From the NCBI GenBank assembly GCA_050123335.1, contig JASFHH010000019.1, positions 1 through 28,665 on the forward strand: 28,665 nt of DNA, in the 5' to 3' direction. The position numbers and the translations under genes are program-made. Below are positions 8,970-16,247 of this stretch, piece after piece. Source of the stretch: JASFHF01 sp050123335. Its GTDB lineage: Bacteria; Pseudomonadota; Gammaproteobacteria; UBA12402. The notes beneath the pieces are model-generated. The model made no database searches. It was not told the origin of the DNA and saw nothing but the letters and a program-made list of their open reading frames with translations. Positions within the stretch are counted from its first letter, which is position 1, and each line of letters begins with the position of its first letter.

Positions 8970-10490
8970 CTATAACCCCAGTTCCCCTAAATATTTATCC
9001 AGCTCTTTTTGGGTTTTGGCAAGTTTAGCTTCAATTACTTTAATTTCTTTTTGAGTTGCCGGAATATCAATATCCTCTTCCTCTTCGAAGGTATCAACAT
9101 ATCTTGGGATATTTAGATTAAATTCAGCTTCTTTGATTTCATCCAAAGTTGCGAGATGGGAATATTTTTCGATTTCTTTAAATTTTTTAAATGTTGTAAA
9201 TATTTTTTCAATGTCACATTCTCTTAGTCGGTTTTGTTTTTTTCCATCTGCATATTCACGGCTGGCATCAATAAACAATACATGTTTGTCGCGTTTATTT
9301 TTTGCCTTATTCCAAGGTTTTCTTGCTTTATTGAAAATTAAAATTGCTGCCGGAATTCCTGTGCCATAAAATAATTGCGCAGGTAATCCAATAACAGTTT
9401 CTAAAACATTATCTTCAATAAATTTGCGTCTAATGATGCCTTCGGCACCGCTTCTAAATAATACCCCGTGAGGAACAATAACGCCGACTTTTCCTTCGCC
9501 TTCAAGAGCTATTTCCACCATGTGAGAAATAAAAGCATAATCGCCGCGACTTTTTGGCGGTATTCCGCGCCAAAAGCGATTCCATTTGTCGTGACCAGCT
9601 TCTTCATAACCCCACTTATCTAAAGAAAATGGTGGATTAGCTACAACAATATTAAATCGCATTAAGTCATCATCTTTAATAAGTTTGGGATTATTAATCG
9701 TATCGCACCATTCAATTTGGGATGAGTCCATGTTATGCAAAAACATATTCATCCGGCATAAAGACCATGTGGATCCGTTTGATTCCTGCCCAAATAAAGC
9801 AAAGTTATCATTGTCAACTTGCTTTGCTACTTTAATTAAAAGTGATCCTGAGCCACAGGCAGGGTCGCAAATTAAATCACCTTCTTTAGGTTCAACTAGT
9901 TTTGCCAAAAGGGCGGAAACTTCTGATGGGGTATAAAATTCACCGGCTTTTTTGCCTGCACCTGCAGCAAAACGCGCAATTAAATATTCATATACATCAC
10001 CAATAACATCGCGGTTACCAATTCGTGAAGGTCTTAAATCCAATCTTTGGTCAGCGAAATCTTTCAATAAATTTTTCAGTCGACGATTGCGTTCTTTGGT
10101 TTGGCCGAGTGCAGCTTCACTGTTAAAGTCAATATTTCGAAAAACATTTTCAAGTTTAAGCTTATTTTCATCTTCAATTTTTTCCAAAGCTATATTGATA
10201 ATTTCACCAATATTAGCCATATCACGATTACCATAGAGATAATCAAATGTAGCTTCTGTTGGCACCACAAAACGTTCGCGTGATAGAGCGCGTTCAATGC
10301 GCATCTTATTGCCGTTATATTTTTTGTGATATTCTGCGTGCTTATCTTTCCATAGATCGCTTATATATTTGATAAATAACATGGTAAGAATGTAGTTTTT
10401 GTATTCTGCCGGATCTACAGCGCCGCGAAATGTATCGCAGGCGCGCCAAACTACATCATTAATTTCTTTTTGCGAAATGTGGGCGTTCAT
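8970..10490 (-). CDS. hsdM: Type I restriction enzyme, HsdM methyltransferase subunit
   Basis: An N6-adenine DNA methyltransferase subunit of 506 residues. The SAM-binding motif DPACGSGSLLIK is at about 207-218 and the catalytic NPPF at about 284-287; the N-terminal HsdM_N helices start right after the initiator. I chose the ATG at 10490 rather than the upstream in-frame GTG at 10529 because AGGAGA stands 9 nt before it. The TAA of the preceding half-HsdS overlaps this ATG as TAATG, a classic stop-restart junction. It would modify host DNA with HsdS and form the core of the restriction complex. All motifs are intact. Confidence 0.95.
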   Translation of the reverse strand: MNAHISQKEINDVVWRACDTFRGAVDPAEYKNYILTMLFIKYISDLWKDKHAEYHKKYNGNKMRIERALSRERFVVPTEATFDYLYGNRDMANIGEIINIALEKIEDENKLKLENVFRNIDFNSEAALGQTKERNRRLKNLLKDFADQRLDLRPSRIGNRDVIGDVYEYLIARFAAGAGKKAGEFYTPSEVSALLAKLVEPKEGDLICDPACGSGSLLIKVAKQVDNDNFALFGQESNGSTWSLCRMNMFLHNMDSSQIEWCDTINNPKLIKDDDLMRFNIVVANPPFSLDKWGYEEAGHDKWNRFWRGIPPKSRGDYAFISHMVEIALEGEGKVGVIVPHGVLFRSGAEGIIRRKFIEDNVLETVIGLPAQLFYGTGIPAAILIFNKARKPWNKAKNKRDKHVLFIDASREYADGKKQNRLRECDIEKIFTTFKKFKEIEKYSHLATLDEIKEAEFNLNIPRYVDTFEEEEDIDIPATQKEIKVIEAKLAKTQKELDKYLGELGL

Positions 10491-11074
10491 TATTGTAGAT
10501 TCTCCTTTTGTTGGGCGACGTTCAAACACAGCTGATTGATTAGTTGTGAACGTTTTTCGATTAATTCGTGTTTAAGTTTGGATTCCTGTTCTTGTAATTT
10601 TGCGATTTGGCATATTTTATTTTGTGTATTAATTGAAGGTAATTGTATTTCAAGGCTTGAAAGGGCTTTTTTTGATATAAATGAAATTGCTGTGTTGCTT
10701 GAATGTGCGCAAAAATAATTTTGTGCTGGTTTTTGATTTAACCACCAGGCCAAATATTCTGGTATGACTTCATTTGTTTTTACTCTAACTATGTAGAATG
10801 ATGCTGAAACCATTGCGTTTGGCAATCCCTCTTTAAAATGATATGCGAAATGTTTAAATCCCCTCGCTTGAAATAAAATATCTTCTTTGTGTACTAAGTA
10901 AGGTTTTGGGTCTCTTTCAGAATTTATAGTTACTAAGGTTTCTTTTTTAAGGTGTCTGCATTCATCAAAATTTTTACCTTGGATAAGGCAAAACATCCCA
11001 TTAAGTTTTTCCTGAATGCGGTTTTTGGGCTGGTAGCCAACAATGATGTCTGCAATGTTGTTTAAATCTTTCAT
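10490..11074 (-). CDS. Half-size HsdS-like protein with one target-recognition domain
   Basis: From the ATG at 11074 this is a 194-residue protein; a TTG at 11110 would add 12 residues, and neither start has an obvious ribosome site. It has a single TRD-like region (GYQPKNRI, QARGFKHFAYHF, YLAWWLNQ) followed by one conserved helix (INTQNKICQIAKLQEQESK). It therefore corresponds to half of a normal HsdS. It is the first gene of the restriction operon, and its stop codon is fused to the hsdM start, so it is unlikely to be junk. It could dimerise as an alternative specificity subunit, modulate the full HsdS at 6640-7899, or be left from a gene exchange. Family assignment is good; role is inference. 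Confidence 0.7.
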   Translation of the reverse strand: MKDLNNIADIIVGYQPKNRIQEKLNGMFCLIQGKNFDECRHLKKETLVTINSERDPKPYLVHKEDILFQARGFKHFAYHFKEGLPNAMVSASFYIVRVKTNEVIPEYLAWWLNQKPAQNYFCAHSSNTAISFISKKALSSLEIQLPSINTQNKICQIAKLQEQESKLKHELIEKRSQLINQLCLNVAQQKENLQ

Positions 11075-11081
11075 GATGAGA

Positions 11082-11139
11082 GATGATATATGGATATTTG
11101 CATATGTCAAGGGTTTTTTATAAGTATAAATTATACTTA
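11082..11139 (-). promoter_or_regulatory. Candidate promoter and operator of the restriction operon
   Basis: Reading leftward, a perfect palindrome TAAGTATAA-A-TTATACTTA (11139-11121) is followed 10 nt later by a consensus -35 hexamer TTGACA (11110-11105) and AT-rich -10-like words around 11090-11084. The spacing to any single good -10 is not ideal. The palindrome position, just upstream of the -35, suits a regulator site. No dedicated controller protein is encoded next to it. Confidence 0.4.
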
Positions 11140-11289
11140 CTTAAAACTTTGGCCAGCTTCGTGATCTTTTTGGCTTTGAAGATTAGTTGAAATTGAGTAA
11201 AAAATCACCAAACAGAGAAATTATTTGATAGAAGTCAATTCTTGAGTTGACACTGTGTCGTTAACAATAGTATCTTGTTTATGTGCTCA

Positions 11290-11455
11290 AAACACCACGT
11301 AGCGTGCTTAACTGCTCCCAGTTATGTTGCAGTATTTATTAGCGCGAAGTGTTGATATGACTGGGAGTGGGCGAATAAAATACTCGAAAGAGGAATAAGT
11401 CCGCCGTCTACGTGCGGTTTTGAGCTCCCGGTCGCCAATTATTAGATTGGCAAAA
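11290..11455 (+). ncRNA. Candidate structured RNA or 5' leader
   Basis: Several complementary pairs nest here: CACGTAG (11296-11302) with CTACGTG (11408-11414), enclosing CTCCCAGT (11315-11322) with ACTGGGAG (11360-11367). A CTC-GAAA-GAG tetraloop hairpin lies at 11383-11392, and a GCCAAT/ATTGGC hairpin follows at 11436-11453. AGTATTTATT (11331-11340) could also pair with AATAAAATACT at about 11374-11384, giving a pseudoknot. The stretch is more G+C-rich than its surroundings and ends about 30 nt before a small gene. I do not recognise a known riboswitch or ribozyme. It may be an independent RNA or the leader of that gene. Confidence 0.35.
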
Positions 11456-11483
11456 TTCAAAACAACGCGTAGGAGTCAAAACA

Positions 11484-11720
11484 ATGGACAGTATTTTTAC
11501 CTTAAAACCGTTTACCACCGTTCTTGAACTTAAAGATGCTATTGATGAAAGATTGATAAAGGCCAAAGCGATTACTGGTTGCTTATTGGCGCAAGATTAT
11601 GATCTTCATGAATCCAATCACGCAATTTTTAATGGCGCTATTTGGACAGTCGATGGCTTAATTGAAGAAATTGAATTTTTGGGGGATAGGTTAAGTAAAG
11701 CGCTTCGTGATGATAACTAA
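11484..11720 (+). CDS. Small uncharacterised protein (78 aa)
   Basis: A 78-residue acidic, helical protein with a good ribosome site (GGAG, 8 nt before the ATG). It starts MDSIFTLKPFTTVLELKDAI and ends with EEIEFLGDRLSKALRDDN. The pattern is loosely like the small DUF3077-type proteins, but I cannot assign it firmly. No membrane segment, signal or cysteine pair is visible. It stands alone, oriented away from the restriction operon, downstream of the candidate structured RNA, and is followed by a strong terminator at 11750-11790. It could be a regulator or antitoxin-like accessory protein; there is no direct evidence for either. Confidence 0.55.
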   Translation: MDSIFTLKPFTTVLELKDAIDERLIKAKAITGCLLAQDYDLHESNHAIFNGAIWTVDGLIEEIEFLGDRLSKALRDDN

Positions 11721-11747
11721 CGTTATGATAGATGCGAACTTTAAATT

Positions 11748-11946
11748 TTGCCTAATTATGTAAACTTTAGGTTTACATATTAGGCTTTTTGTAAAGAAAT
11801 CCCTGGCGGGAGATTTACGTAAATGAGAAATGAAAAACTGTGAGAAATTGTGATTGGCGGTGATTTTTGAGGAAATTTCGTATAATATAGCGGTAAACAG
11901 CGTCCGAAAAGTTATTAAAAATCAAAAGGTTGTAGAATCACCTTTT
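11748..11946 (+). repeat. Module-end repeat, copy 1
   Basis: About 115 nt (from the terminator hairpin through GAAATCCCTGGCGGGAG and ATTTACGTAAATGAG to about 11862) nearly match 15863-15976. Weaker similarity continues to AAAAGTTATTAAAAATC (about 11907). The repeat ends about 20-60 nt before the tRNA-like fragment at 11968, so it marks the right end of the left island. A hairpin AAAAGGT/ACCTTTT follows at 11924-11946. Confidence 0.75.
11750..11790 (+). terminator. Intrinsic terminator
   Basis: GCCTAATTATGTAAAC pairs with GTTTACATATTAGGC around a 5-nt loop and is followed by TTTTT. It lies 30 nt after the stop of the 78-aa gene. The stem is also nearly symmetrical for the other strand. Confidence 0.8.
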
Positions 11947-11967
11947 GCTTAGCATAAAAATTGCACG

Positions 11968-12010
11968 ACTTCGAACCTGGGTGTTGGGGGTTCGAGTCCC
12001 TCCGGGCGCG
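11968..12010 (+). other. tRNA-Arg 3'-half fragment, putative att site 1
   Basis: The 43 nt begin in an anticodon loop CTTCGAA (would be Arg-UCG) and continue with stem CCTGG, T-arm GGGGG-TTCGAGT-CCCTC, acceptor strand CGGGCGC and discriminator G. There is no 5' half: no GCGCCCG acceptor or D-arm precedes it, and CCA is absent. A block running from the anticodon loop to the tRNA 3' end is the usual identity segment left by tRNA-targeting tyrosine integrases. The fragment at 18867 shares its first 28 nt and last 14 nt. Confidence 0.75.
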
Positions 12011-12086
12011 AATATGATTGACCGTCCTAAATCCATGTGCAATAATTCTCTGCAATAAGAAGAGCACAGCAAGGATTCTGTAATTG

Positions 12087-12122
12087 AAAAGCCCGAGGAG
12101 GAGATTCCCCGGGCTTTTTTTT
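12087..12122 (+). terminator. Intrinsic terminator
   Basis: AAAAGCCCG pairs with CGGGCTTTT around a 14-nt loop and is followed by a T run. It lies between the first tRNA-like fragment and the next gene, so it would insulate the following module from read-through. Confidence 0.8.
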
Positions 12123-12149
12123 ACCACAAATCAACAGGAGAATAAAAAT

Positions 12150-13172
12150 ATGGTGAAAAACAAACCAGCAAAAAGGCAGGATTGTTATATACAGATCAAG
12201 AATGTTTTGGATGAAGCCAGAGCTAAAGTTTATAGGCAAATTAACTCGACTATGGTTCAAGCTTATTGGAATATTGGGAGAATTATCGTTGAAGAAGAGC
12301 AGCAGGGTAAAGCGAAGGCTGGGTATGGTAAAAAGTTATTAGAAAATCTTTCAATAAAATTAACTAAGGATTTTGGTAAAGGGTTTGATGTTAGCAATTT
12401 ACAACATATACGCAGGTTTTATCTTACATTTCCAATTCCCGACGCACTGCGTCGGGAATTGAGTTGGACACATTATCGTATCTTGCTGCGGGTTGATGAA
12501 GAAAATGCCAGAAATTTTTATCTTAATGAATGTGTAGAATCACGTTGGAGTACTCGGGAGCTTGAGCGCCAAGTAAATTCCATGTTATTTGAGCGACTGG
12601 CTGCAAGTAAGGATAAAGCTAAAGTCAAAGCATTAGCTGAAAAGGGGCAAATCATCCAAACACCAAGCGATGCTATCAAAGACCCATATATTTTTGAGTT
12701 TCTTGGTTGGCCAGAGCAGCATACTTTTTCAGAGAGTGATTTGGAAACCGCTTTGATTGATAATTTAAAAGGATTTTTGTTAGAGTTGGGCAAGGGTTTC
12801 AGCTTTGTGGCTCGACAACAGCGCATTACTTTAGAAAATGATCATTTTTACATTGATTTGGTTTTTTATAATCGCTTATTGCGAAATTTCGTATTAATAG
12901 ATTTAAAACTCGGCAAGCTAACACACCAAGATCTTGGCCAAATGCAAATGTATGTGAATTATTATGATCGAATTATTAAATCAAATGATGAAGATTCTAC
13001 AGTTGGCATAGTATTATGCAAAGACAAAAACGAAACGGTAGCAAAATTTACTTTGCCGGAAGATAATAAAAATATTTTTGCATCAAAATACAAACCATAT
13101 TTGCCGACTGAAGAGGAATTAATGCGAGAAATTGAAGCAGTTTCGGCGAGGTTGGATATTGAGAAACAATGA
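12150..13172 (+). CDS. YhcG/DUF1016 PD-(D/E)XK nuclease-family protein (second copy)
   Basis: From the ATG at 12150 (GGAG 8 nt upstream) this is 340 residues. The frame extends upstream to 12084, but that start lies in the terminator and has no ribosome site. It has the same architecture as the 7896-8948 protein: a helical DUF1016_N-like half (LSWTHYRILL, SRWSTRELERQVNSMLFERL) and a nuclease half. The latter has FYIDLVFYNR and FVLIDLKLGKL at about 233-255, so the ExK acid is Asp here. The two copies are clearly diverged, so this is not a recent duplication. It is the first gene of the second module, 50 nt ahead of the zinc-cluster/SIR2 operon and possibly co-transcribed with it. Confidence 0.85.
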   Translation: MVKNKPAKRQDCYIQIKNVLDEARAKVYRQINSTMVQAYWNIGRIIVEEEQQGKAKAGYGKKLLENLSIKLTKDFGKGFDVSNLQHIRRFYLTFPIPDALRRELSWTHYRILLRVDEENARNFYLNECVESRWSTRELERQVNSMLFERLAASKDKAKVKALAEKGQIIQTPSDAIKDPYIFEFLGWPEQHTFSESDLETALIDNLKGFLLELGKGFSFVARQQRITLENDHFYIDLVFYNRLLRNFVLIDLKLGKLTHQDLGQMQMYVNYYDRIIKSNDEDSTVGIVLCKDKNETVAKFTLPEDNKNIFASKYKPYLPTEEELMREIEAVSARLDIEKQ

Positions 13173-13222
13173 ATAACAAAAATTAATTTGACTAATTGAT
13201 TTTTGTAACAGAGAGGAAAGTC

Positions 13223-14422
13223 ATGGAAATTGTATTAAATGAGAAATTGAAACACTTAAATGCAGATGATATAGATGCTTTGATAAGTAGATATTATGCT
13301 GATGAACGAATTGCTGATTTAATAGAAGAATATAAAATAGATGTTCGTCCTAGTGGTTTAGTTGGGTTATTTCCGCCAAAAAAATTAGATTATTTTTGCA
13401 AATATTGTGAAGAGCCAATGTATCAGTTTTATAAAAGTAAAAGTTATGCATTTGCTAATCCACCTAAATGTTTAAAATGCGGTCATGAAGACAGTTCTAA
13501 TTGTCAATGTGAAAATTGTGATTGTGTTCGGAAAATTGCTGCTGAAGATGAGCAATCAAGAAAAATTCGATTGGTAGAATCATATTTTGAAATAGAAGAC
13601 TTTGGGCCATTTCAAGAACCTCAAGATCTTTCTTTAAGGGAGGCGGTATTTTTAATAACTTTTTACAGAGGTTGTGTGGGAGATGATATGGCAACAGGTG
13701 AGTTGTCTAATTTGGATGAATGTTTGTTGTCTCCCACGGAAGAGTTAACCGCAACAATAATTCGTTATTTGCGTGCTGCGGAAATCTTGAATGTGGATCC
13801 GACATCAGATCCAAGAGCATTTGTGTGGAATGAAAAAGAAGTTCCAGAGCAATTTTATATAAATTCCGTAAAGTATAGACTATTGCTTGGGGAAGATCCT
13901 AATTTTGTATGTCAATACATTAAAGACTTAGAAAGTATTGCTTATTCATCTTCATCTAATTGGCCTAGAAGTTGGATAGAAGATAGTTATTATGTTTGGA
14001 AGGAGCTTGTTTTGCATGAATGTTTACAATATTTTGAATATATAGCTGAAGAACATGGTTTGAAAGCCCCCTTGGGAGATAAAACAAGATTAATGTTTGA
14101 AAATTTAATGTGTGATTTCACTTTAGGTCAGATTTATAATTTTATATGGAGATCTGGCCAAAGTGCGGCTTCGTACTATATGAGAAAAGAAGTTCCAAGA
14201 AAGCGAGCGGGTAATGCAATGGTTGGTTACTGTCAGCGTTCAGCGGATAGAGCTAGAACAGAAGGATGGGAAGTAAAGTCTTATGATAGGAATTATAATT
14301 GTGCAAGAAGCGAATTAAATTGTGCTTTGCATGATGTATTTTTGCATAGTGGTGATAGGGAGCTGGATTTAATAGTTGCGCCGTTGCAAGTGCAAGAGGA
14401 ATCGGATGAAGGTAAAGAGTGA
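13223..14422 (+). CDS. Uncharacterised protein with two Cys-rich zinc-binding clusters
   Basis: A 399-residue protein I do not recognise. The ATG at 13223 has a GAGAGGAAAG ribosome site; an earlier frame extension to 13196 has none. Near the N-terminus are C59-x2-C62, C83-x2-C86 and C94, C96, C99, C101, enough for two structural zinc sites or one ribbon plus a cysteine knuckle. The rest (about 105-399) is helical and rich in Trp/Tyr, with no known catalytic signature visible to me. The segment RSGQSAASYYMRKEVPRKRA is strongly basic and might bind nucleic acid or a partner. It ends 3 nt before the SIR2-like gene. As a SIR2 partner it may act as sensor, but this is inference. Confidence 0.75.
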   Translation: MEIVLNEKLKHLNADDIDALISRYYADERIADLIEEYKIDVRPSGLVGLFPPKKLDYFCKYCEEPMYQFYKSKSYAFANPPKCLKCGHEDSSNCQCENCDCVRKIAAEDEQSRKIRLVESYFEIEDFGPFQEPQDLSLREAVFLITFYRGCVGDDMATGELSNLDECLLSPTEELTATIIRYLRAAEILNVDPTSDPRAFVWNEKEVPEQFYINSVKYRLLLGEDPNFVCQYIKDLESIAYSSSSNWPRSWIEDSYYVWKELVLHECLQYFEYIAEEHGLKAPLGDKTRLMFENLMCDFTLGQIYNFIWRSGQSAASYYMRKEVPRKRAGNAMVGYCQRSADRARTEGWEVKSYDRNYNCARSELNCALHDVFLHSGDRELDLIVAPLQVQEESDEGKE

Positions 14423-14425
14423 ATT

Positions 14426-15346
14426 ATGGATATTGTGTTTTTATTCGGTGCTGGGGCAAGCTATGGGACTGGCGGCATATTGCCAGAGTCACCGCCACTT
14501 GGGAATAAGCTATTTTTTGAGTTAAAAAGATGTTGTCCGCATTCATGGAGGGCATTGCCATCAGAAGTAGACAATATTTTTTGCGAATTAAATTTTGAAA
14601 CAGGTATGGGTGAAATATATAAAAAATATAGCATGTATATTCCCATGCTTATGCGAGATATGGCTATATATTTTATTCAATTTAGACCAATACAATCTAA
14701 GTCATTATATTGCCAATTAATTAAAAAACTTAGTAAGCAAAATTTTGGTGAAGTGTTGCTTTCTACTATAAATTATGATTGTTTGTTAGAATATTCAGTA
14801 TTAAACCAAGGGTTGACATTTGATTACCATTTTAATGATAATGATAGGTCTAAAAAAGATTTTTATCTTTTAAAGTTACACGGTTCTTGTAATATGTTTG
14901 CTGGTAATATTAATGCTAGCCAAGGGGTGTATTATTCCGCTAATTGTGTGTTTGAAGGTGGTATTGCTTTTAGTTTAAACCCTAATGTTGTAATTGAGCA
15001 TTTTCTTGTGAAAACTGGCTTAGCTCCTGTAATGTGTCTTTATATGAAAAATAAACCTTTAAGTGTTAGTCCTGCTGGTATTAACGTGATTCAAAAAAAA
15101 TGGGCTGAGTATGTTTGTAATGCAAAAGCTGTTTTTATTATTGGTGTGGCGCCAAACAAAGAGGACATACATATATGGAATCCTATAGCTGATTCGCCTG
15201 GAAATATTTATTATGTTGGGGATTTATTGGCGTGGAATAATTGGTTGAAAGAAAATCAGTCAAAAAAAGCAAAATATTTGGGAAAAACATTCGATAAAGC
15301 TTTTAAAAAAATTGTAACGGAGGTATTAAAATATGCAATTAAGTGA
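14426..15346 (+). CDS. SIR2-like domain protein
   Basis: A 306-residue protein with the SIR2_2-type Rossmann core. The NAD-binding GAGAS is at residues 8-12, TINYD with N116 and D118, and LHGS with H152 as the likely catalytic histidine. Related SIR2 proteins in anti-phage systems (Thoeris ThsA, Dsr, SIR2-HerA, SPARSA) hydrolyse NAD+ to stop growth of infected cells. Here the protein is almost entirely SIR2 domain with no extra effector or sensor domain, so sensing probably lies in its neighbours. Position 3 nt after the zinc-cluster gene and a 14-nt overlap with the next gene indicate a single functional unit. Family assignment is firm; defence role is inferred from context. Confidence 0.85.
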   Translation: MDIVFLFGAGASYGTGGILPESPPLGNKLFFELKRCCPHSWRALPSEVDNIFCELNFETGMGEIYKKYSMYIPMLMRDMAIYFIQFRPIQSKSLYCQLIKKLSKQNFGEVLLSTINYDCLLEYSVLNQGLTFDYHFNDNDRSKKDFYLLKLHGSCNMFAGNINASQGVYYSANCVFEGGIAFSLNPNVVIEHFLVKTGLAPVMCLYMKNKPLSVSPAGINVIQKKWAEYVCNAKAVFIIGVAPNKEDIHIWNPIADSPGNIYYVGDLLAWNNWLKENQSKKAKYLGKTFDKAFKKIVTEVLKYAIK

Positions 15347-15611
15347 GGAAAATAGAAATAAAATATTAGAGTGGATTAAAGAAAAGTGTGGGGTTTTGCG
15401 TTGTGTGTGTTGTGGTAATGCAAAATGGCAATTGGGTCAATCCTCAACTTTATCTATTGGATTTGATTTAGAATCAACAAGATTTTTTTATGCTCAAGGA
15501 ATTCCACAAATTAGTATAGTGTGTGAGCATTGTGGTCACATTGTTAATTTTTCTCCAGCAGTAATGGGGATTAAGCCAAAAGGGCCAGAGTCACATAATG
15601 TGGAAAAATAG
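15333..15611 (+). CDS. Small zinc-ribbon protein (92 aa)
   Basis: A 92-residue single zinc ribbon with RCVCCGNAKW (Cys at about 24-27) and VCEHCGHIVNF (about 64-74), followed by a conserved-looking AVMGIKPKG tail. It belongs to a common type of short stand-alone zinc ribbon found beside varied genes, with no defined activity that I know of. The start codon lies inside the SIR2-like gene behind a strong GGAGG, giving a 14-nt overlap and tight coupling. It may be an adaptor or regulator of the SIR2-like enzyme, which is inference. It is the last gene of this operon. Confidence 0.75.
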   Translation: MQLSEENRNKILEWIKEKCGVLRCVCCGNAKWQLGQSSTLSIGFDLESTRFFYAQGIPQISIVCEHCGHIVNFSPAVMGIKPKGPESHNVEK

Positions 15612-15655
15612 TGAATTTTTGTGTGAGTTAGCGCTTAGCCATTGTGTGGTGGTGC

Positions 15656-15820
15656 GTGGGTAAGTTGAAGTATTTTTGTGCAAATTCAGTTGGTTCCATT
15701 TTGGAACATACTGCTGCTTATGAGGAAAAGTACAATGCTGAGTTTATGATTTTAGCAGGTTATAGAATTAACTCAAAACAAGCTATACGGTATATGGATA
15801 AAAATGTACACATTCATTAA
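15656..15820 (+). CDS. Possible small ORF or gene remnant (54 codons)
   Basis: A GTG-initiated frame of 54 codons with plausible composition; it includes SILEHTAAYEEKYNAEFMIL and then RINSKQAIRYMDKN. There is no clear ribosome site and I recognise no family. Its stop codon falls inside the loop of the inverted repeat at 15792-15845. It may be the truncated end of a lost gene, or chance. Confidence 0.2.
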   Translation: MGKLKYFCANSVGSILEHTAAYEEKYNAEFMILAGYRINSKQAIRYMDKNVHIH

Positions 15821-15845
15821 CAAATGTGTACATTTTTATCCATAT
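15792..15845. repeat. 23-bp perfect inverted repeat (8-nt loop)
   Basis: ATATGGATAAAAATGTACAC begins the left arm (15792-15814), mirrored exactly at 15823-15845 and followed by TTTTTT. It could act as a terminator for the SIR2 operon. Its core GATAAAAATGTACA is similar to GTATAAAAATGTATA in the inverted repeat at 18633-18686, upstream of the AbiE pair, so both may belong to one repeat or operator family. Confidence 0.65.
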
Positions 15846-15862
15846 TTTTTAATCTTTAATTT

Positions 15863-16050
15863 TTGCCTGATATGTAAACTTTGGGTTTACATATTAGGCT
15901 TTTTGTAAAGAAATCCCTGGCGGGAGATTTACGTAAATGAGATATGAAAAACTGTGAAAAATTGTGATTTGTGATGGTTTTTTGGAAAATTTTGTATAAC
16001 AAAGCCTAGCAACGGAATTTTTCTTGAAAAAGTTGGTAAAAATAACGATT
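15863..16050 (+). repeat. Module-end repeat, copy 2
   Basis: Nearly identical to 11748-11862 over about 115 nt, then weakly similar through GCAACGGAATTTTT and AAAAGTTGGTAAAAATAA. Blocks of it recur at about 18789-18840 and 20810-20850. Here it stands inside the second module, between the SIR2 operon and the phosphoesterase/AbiE genes, which hints at an older internal junction. Confidence 0.75.
15865..15904 (+). terminator. Intrinsic terminator
   Basis: GCCTGATATGTAAAC pairs with GTTTACATATTAGGC (one G-T pair) and is followed by TTTTT. It is the counterpart of the 11750-11790 terminator within the repeated block. Confidence 0.75.
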
Positions 16051-16247
16051 TGTGATTTAATCTTTTAAGGTGAATTTTATGATTTTATGGTTTATTTTAT
16101 ACTATATTGATTGCAGATAAAAAAACACCCCGGGTTCATCACCAACTCAAAGGTTGGGAGAGGAATTGCTTCCGGGAACGGTATGGTCATTGTATAGTAT
16201 AAGGGTTTAATAGTGCAAGAAAAAAATAATAAACAGGAAAATTACCG

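Larger units (their letters stand above)
15612..16247. other. Non-coding spacer with module-end repeat and inverted repeat
   Basis: This 0.6 kb holds a doubtful 54-codon frame (15656-15820), a 23-bp perfect inverted repeat (15792-15845), the second copy of the module-end repeat (15863 to about 16050), and a G+C-richer hairpin stretch at about 16128-16180. In the last, GTTGGGAGAGG and CTTCCGGGAACGG faintly recall the T-arm and acceptor strand of the tRNA-Arg fragments, so it could be a decayed att site. TATAGTATAAG at about 16194 may be the -10 region for the downstream phosphoesterase gene. Confidence 0.5.

Noticed and set aside
10101..10283. Open frame antisense to hsdM, like many similar frames opposite hsdR, hsdS and artP
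   Set aside because: All lie opposite long, well-supported genes, lack ribosome sites and show no recognisable family; they are shadows.
11374..11420. Possible hammerhead ribozyme core (CGAAA ... GTC)
   Set aside because: The required CUGANGA element is not present at the right place.
12027..12260. Leftward frames across the terminator and tRNA-like fragment (also 11915-12127)
   Set aside because: They cross a strong terminator, a tRNA fragment and the start of the second YhcG gene, without a ribosome site.
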